Assembly (NCBI RefSeq): GCF_013349995.1
Contig: NZ_JABVXF010000015.1
Coordinates: 40,089-104,088, forward strand
Origin: Pseudoalteromonas sp. 0303
GTDB lineage: Bacteria > Pseudomonadota > Gammaproteobacteria > Enterobacterales > Alteromonadaceae
Direction: 5' to 3'
Length of the DNA: 64,000 nucleotides
Below the pieces are notes generated by a model, which saw only the letters and a list, made by a program, of their open reading frames with translations, was not told where the DNA came from and ran no database searches. Numbering within the stretch: position 1 is the first letter of the stretch; each line of letters opens with the position of its first letter. Made by a program: the position numbers and the translations under genes. This document shows positions 63,421-64,000 of this stretch, in pieces.

Positions 63421-63816
63421 ATGAGAAAAACGCTCTTACTAATCATTTTTTTAAGCTGCTTTTGTGCACATGCTGAAGAGCTCGAAGTTATTCATCGCGC
63501 TAAAAGCTGGCTTACGTTAATCGACAACGGTCAGTATCAGCAAAGTTGGCAGCAAGCAGACTCATTATTTAAACAAAAAATGCCTCAAAGCCACTGGAGC
63601 AAAGCGTTAAAACAAGTTCGGGTACCGCTTGGCAAGGTGATTTTACGTAAGAATTTAAGCCTGATGAATTATGACTCTTTACCCGGAACACCTGATGGTG
63701 AATACGTGATCATTCAGTTTCAAAGCCAATTTATGAATAAAGAGCAGGCCATTGAAACAATTAGCCTCAGCAAAAGTAGTGGCCAGTGGCAACCTATCGG
63801 TTATTTTATTAATTAG
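63421..63816 (+). CDS. DUF4019 domain exported protein, copy 2
   Basis: A 131-residue paralogue of the preceding gene, with a shorter signal peptide (cleavage near AHA, about residue 18). The same landmarks occur in the same order: AKSWLTLIDNGQYQQSWQQA, WSKALKQVRVPLGKVILRK, SLPGTPDGEYVIIQFQSQF and ETISLSKSSGQWQPIGYFI. The two therefore arose by tandem duplication. No strong ribosome site precedes the ATG; GGAATTGCT is closest. Function unknown. Confidence 0.87.
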   Translation: MRKTLLLIIFLSCFCAHAEELEVIHRAKSWLTLIDNGQYQQSWQQADSLFKQKMPQSHWSKALKQVRVPLGKVILRKNLSLMNYDSLPGTPDGEYVIIQFQSQFMNKEQAIETISLSKSSGQWQPIGYFIN

Positions 63817-63826
63817 GGGTTATATT

Positions 63827-63859
63827 TAGGTTTTAGGCTCTAGGTTCTAGGTTCTAGGA
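63827..63859 (+). repeat. short tandem repeats of a TTCTAGG-like unit
   Basis: The stretch consists of near-perfect seven-base units (TTTTAGG, CTCTAGG, TTCTAGG, TTCTAGG) in the non-coding tail after the second DUF4019 gene. The remaining 140 bases to the window end hold nothing I recognise. Confidence 0.75.
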
Positions 63860-64000
63860 TTGCATTGTAGAAAGGCTTTAGCCGTGAAGATTATGTGATG
63901 GACAAAATTCGGCACTAAAGTACCTTATATGGACTCCTCCTATTGCACAATACCCTTCGTTAATTTTGTCAGACTGCGTGCTTATATGCGGGCTCATAAT

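Overview
The window looks like chromosomal DNA from a marine gammaproteobacterium of the Alteromonadales, most likely Pseudoalteromonas or a close relative. This is inferred from moderate-to-low GC, the folM-folE-folX, yceH, yqaA and DUF2721 gene types, many exported proteases, a GlyGly-CTERM-like tail, and a carbohydrate-type TonB receptor. No rRNA, tRNA, CRISPR array or prophage was seen. The only mobile-looking DNA is a pair of about 265 bp non-coding elements with terminal inverted repeats.

Region 1 (1-13 kb) is mostly housekeeping and signalling. It holds a partial GNAT/nitrilase fusion, a membrane diguanylate cyclase, a penicillin-acylase-family hydrolase, a large CHASE-PAS-GAF hybrid histidine kinase, yceH, nadE, and the operon folM-folE-folX, which should make tetrahydromonapterin. 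The first repeat element, yqaA and a DUF4870 protein follow.

Region 2 (13-35 kb) is rich in envelope and secreted proteins. Two tandem spondin-domain proteins sit directly upstream of an OmpR-type two-component system. Next come an oligopeptidase B-like lipoprotein, a 1234-residue subtilase with a C-terminal sorting tag, DUF2721, cytochrome c', a PQ-loop protein, a transglutaminase-like/TPR lipoprotein and a very large HExxH/beta-propeller protein. The second repeat element, a YdbS/YdbT-like PH-domain pair, a sugar-phosphate mutarotase-like protein, a MarR regulator and a porin complete the region.

Region 3 (35-41.6 kb) starts with an iron-related block. A Fur-box-like site precedes heme oxygenase and a YbaN-type protein, and a second precedes PepSY-TM, DUF2271 and DUF4198. 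A PliG-like putative lysozyme inhibitor and a DoxX-pirin-LysR set follow.

Region 4 (41.6-61.8 kb) is an arabinan/L-arabinose utilisation locus. It has a TonB receptor, four GH43 proteins (one a large lipoprotein with Ig-like and LamG modules), a GH127 beta-L-arabinofuranosidase lipoprotein, a GPH symporter and an SSS symporter. An SDR resembling Caulobacter xylose dehydrogenase and an SMP-30 lactonase suggest oxidative pentose catabolism; no isomerase/kinase genes are in the window. A FadR-type GntR regulator lies in the middle, and a recurring motif (TWGTATNAY-like) in the intergenic regions may be its operator.

Region 5 (61.8-64 kb) holds a small coiled-coil protein, short direct repeats and two tandem DUF4019 proteins.
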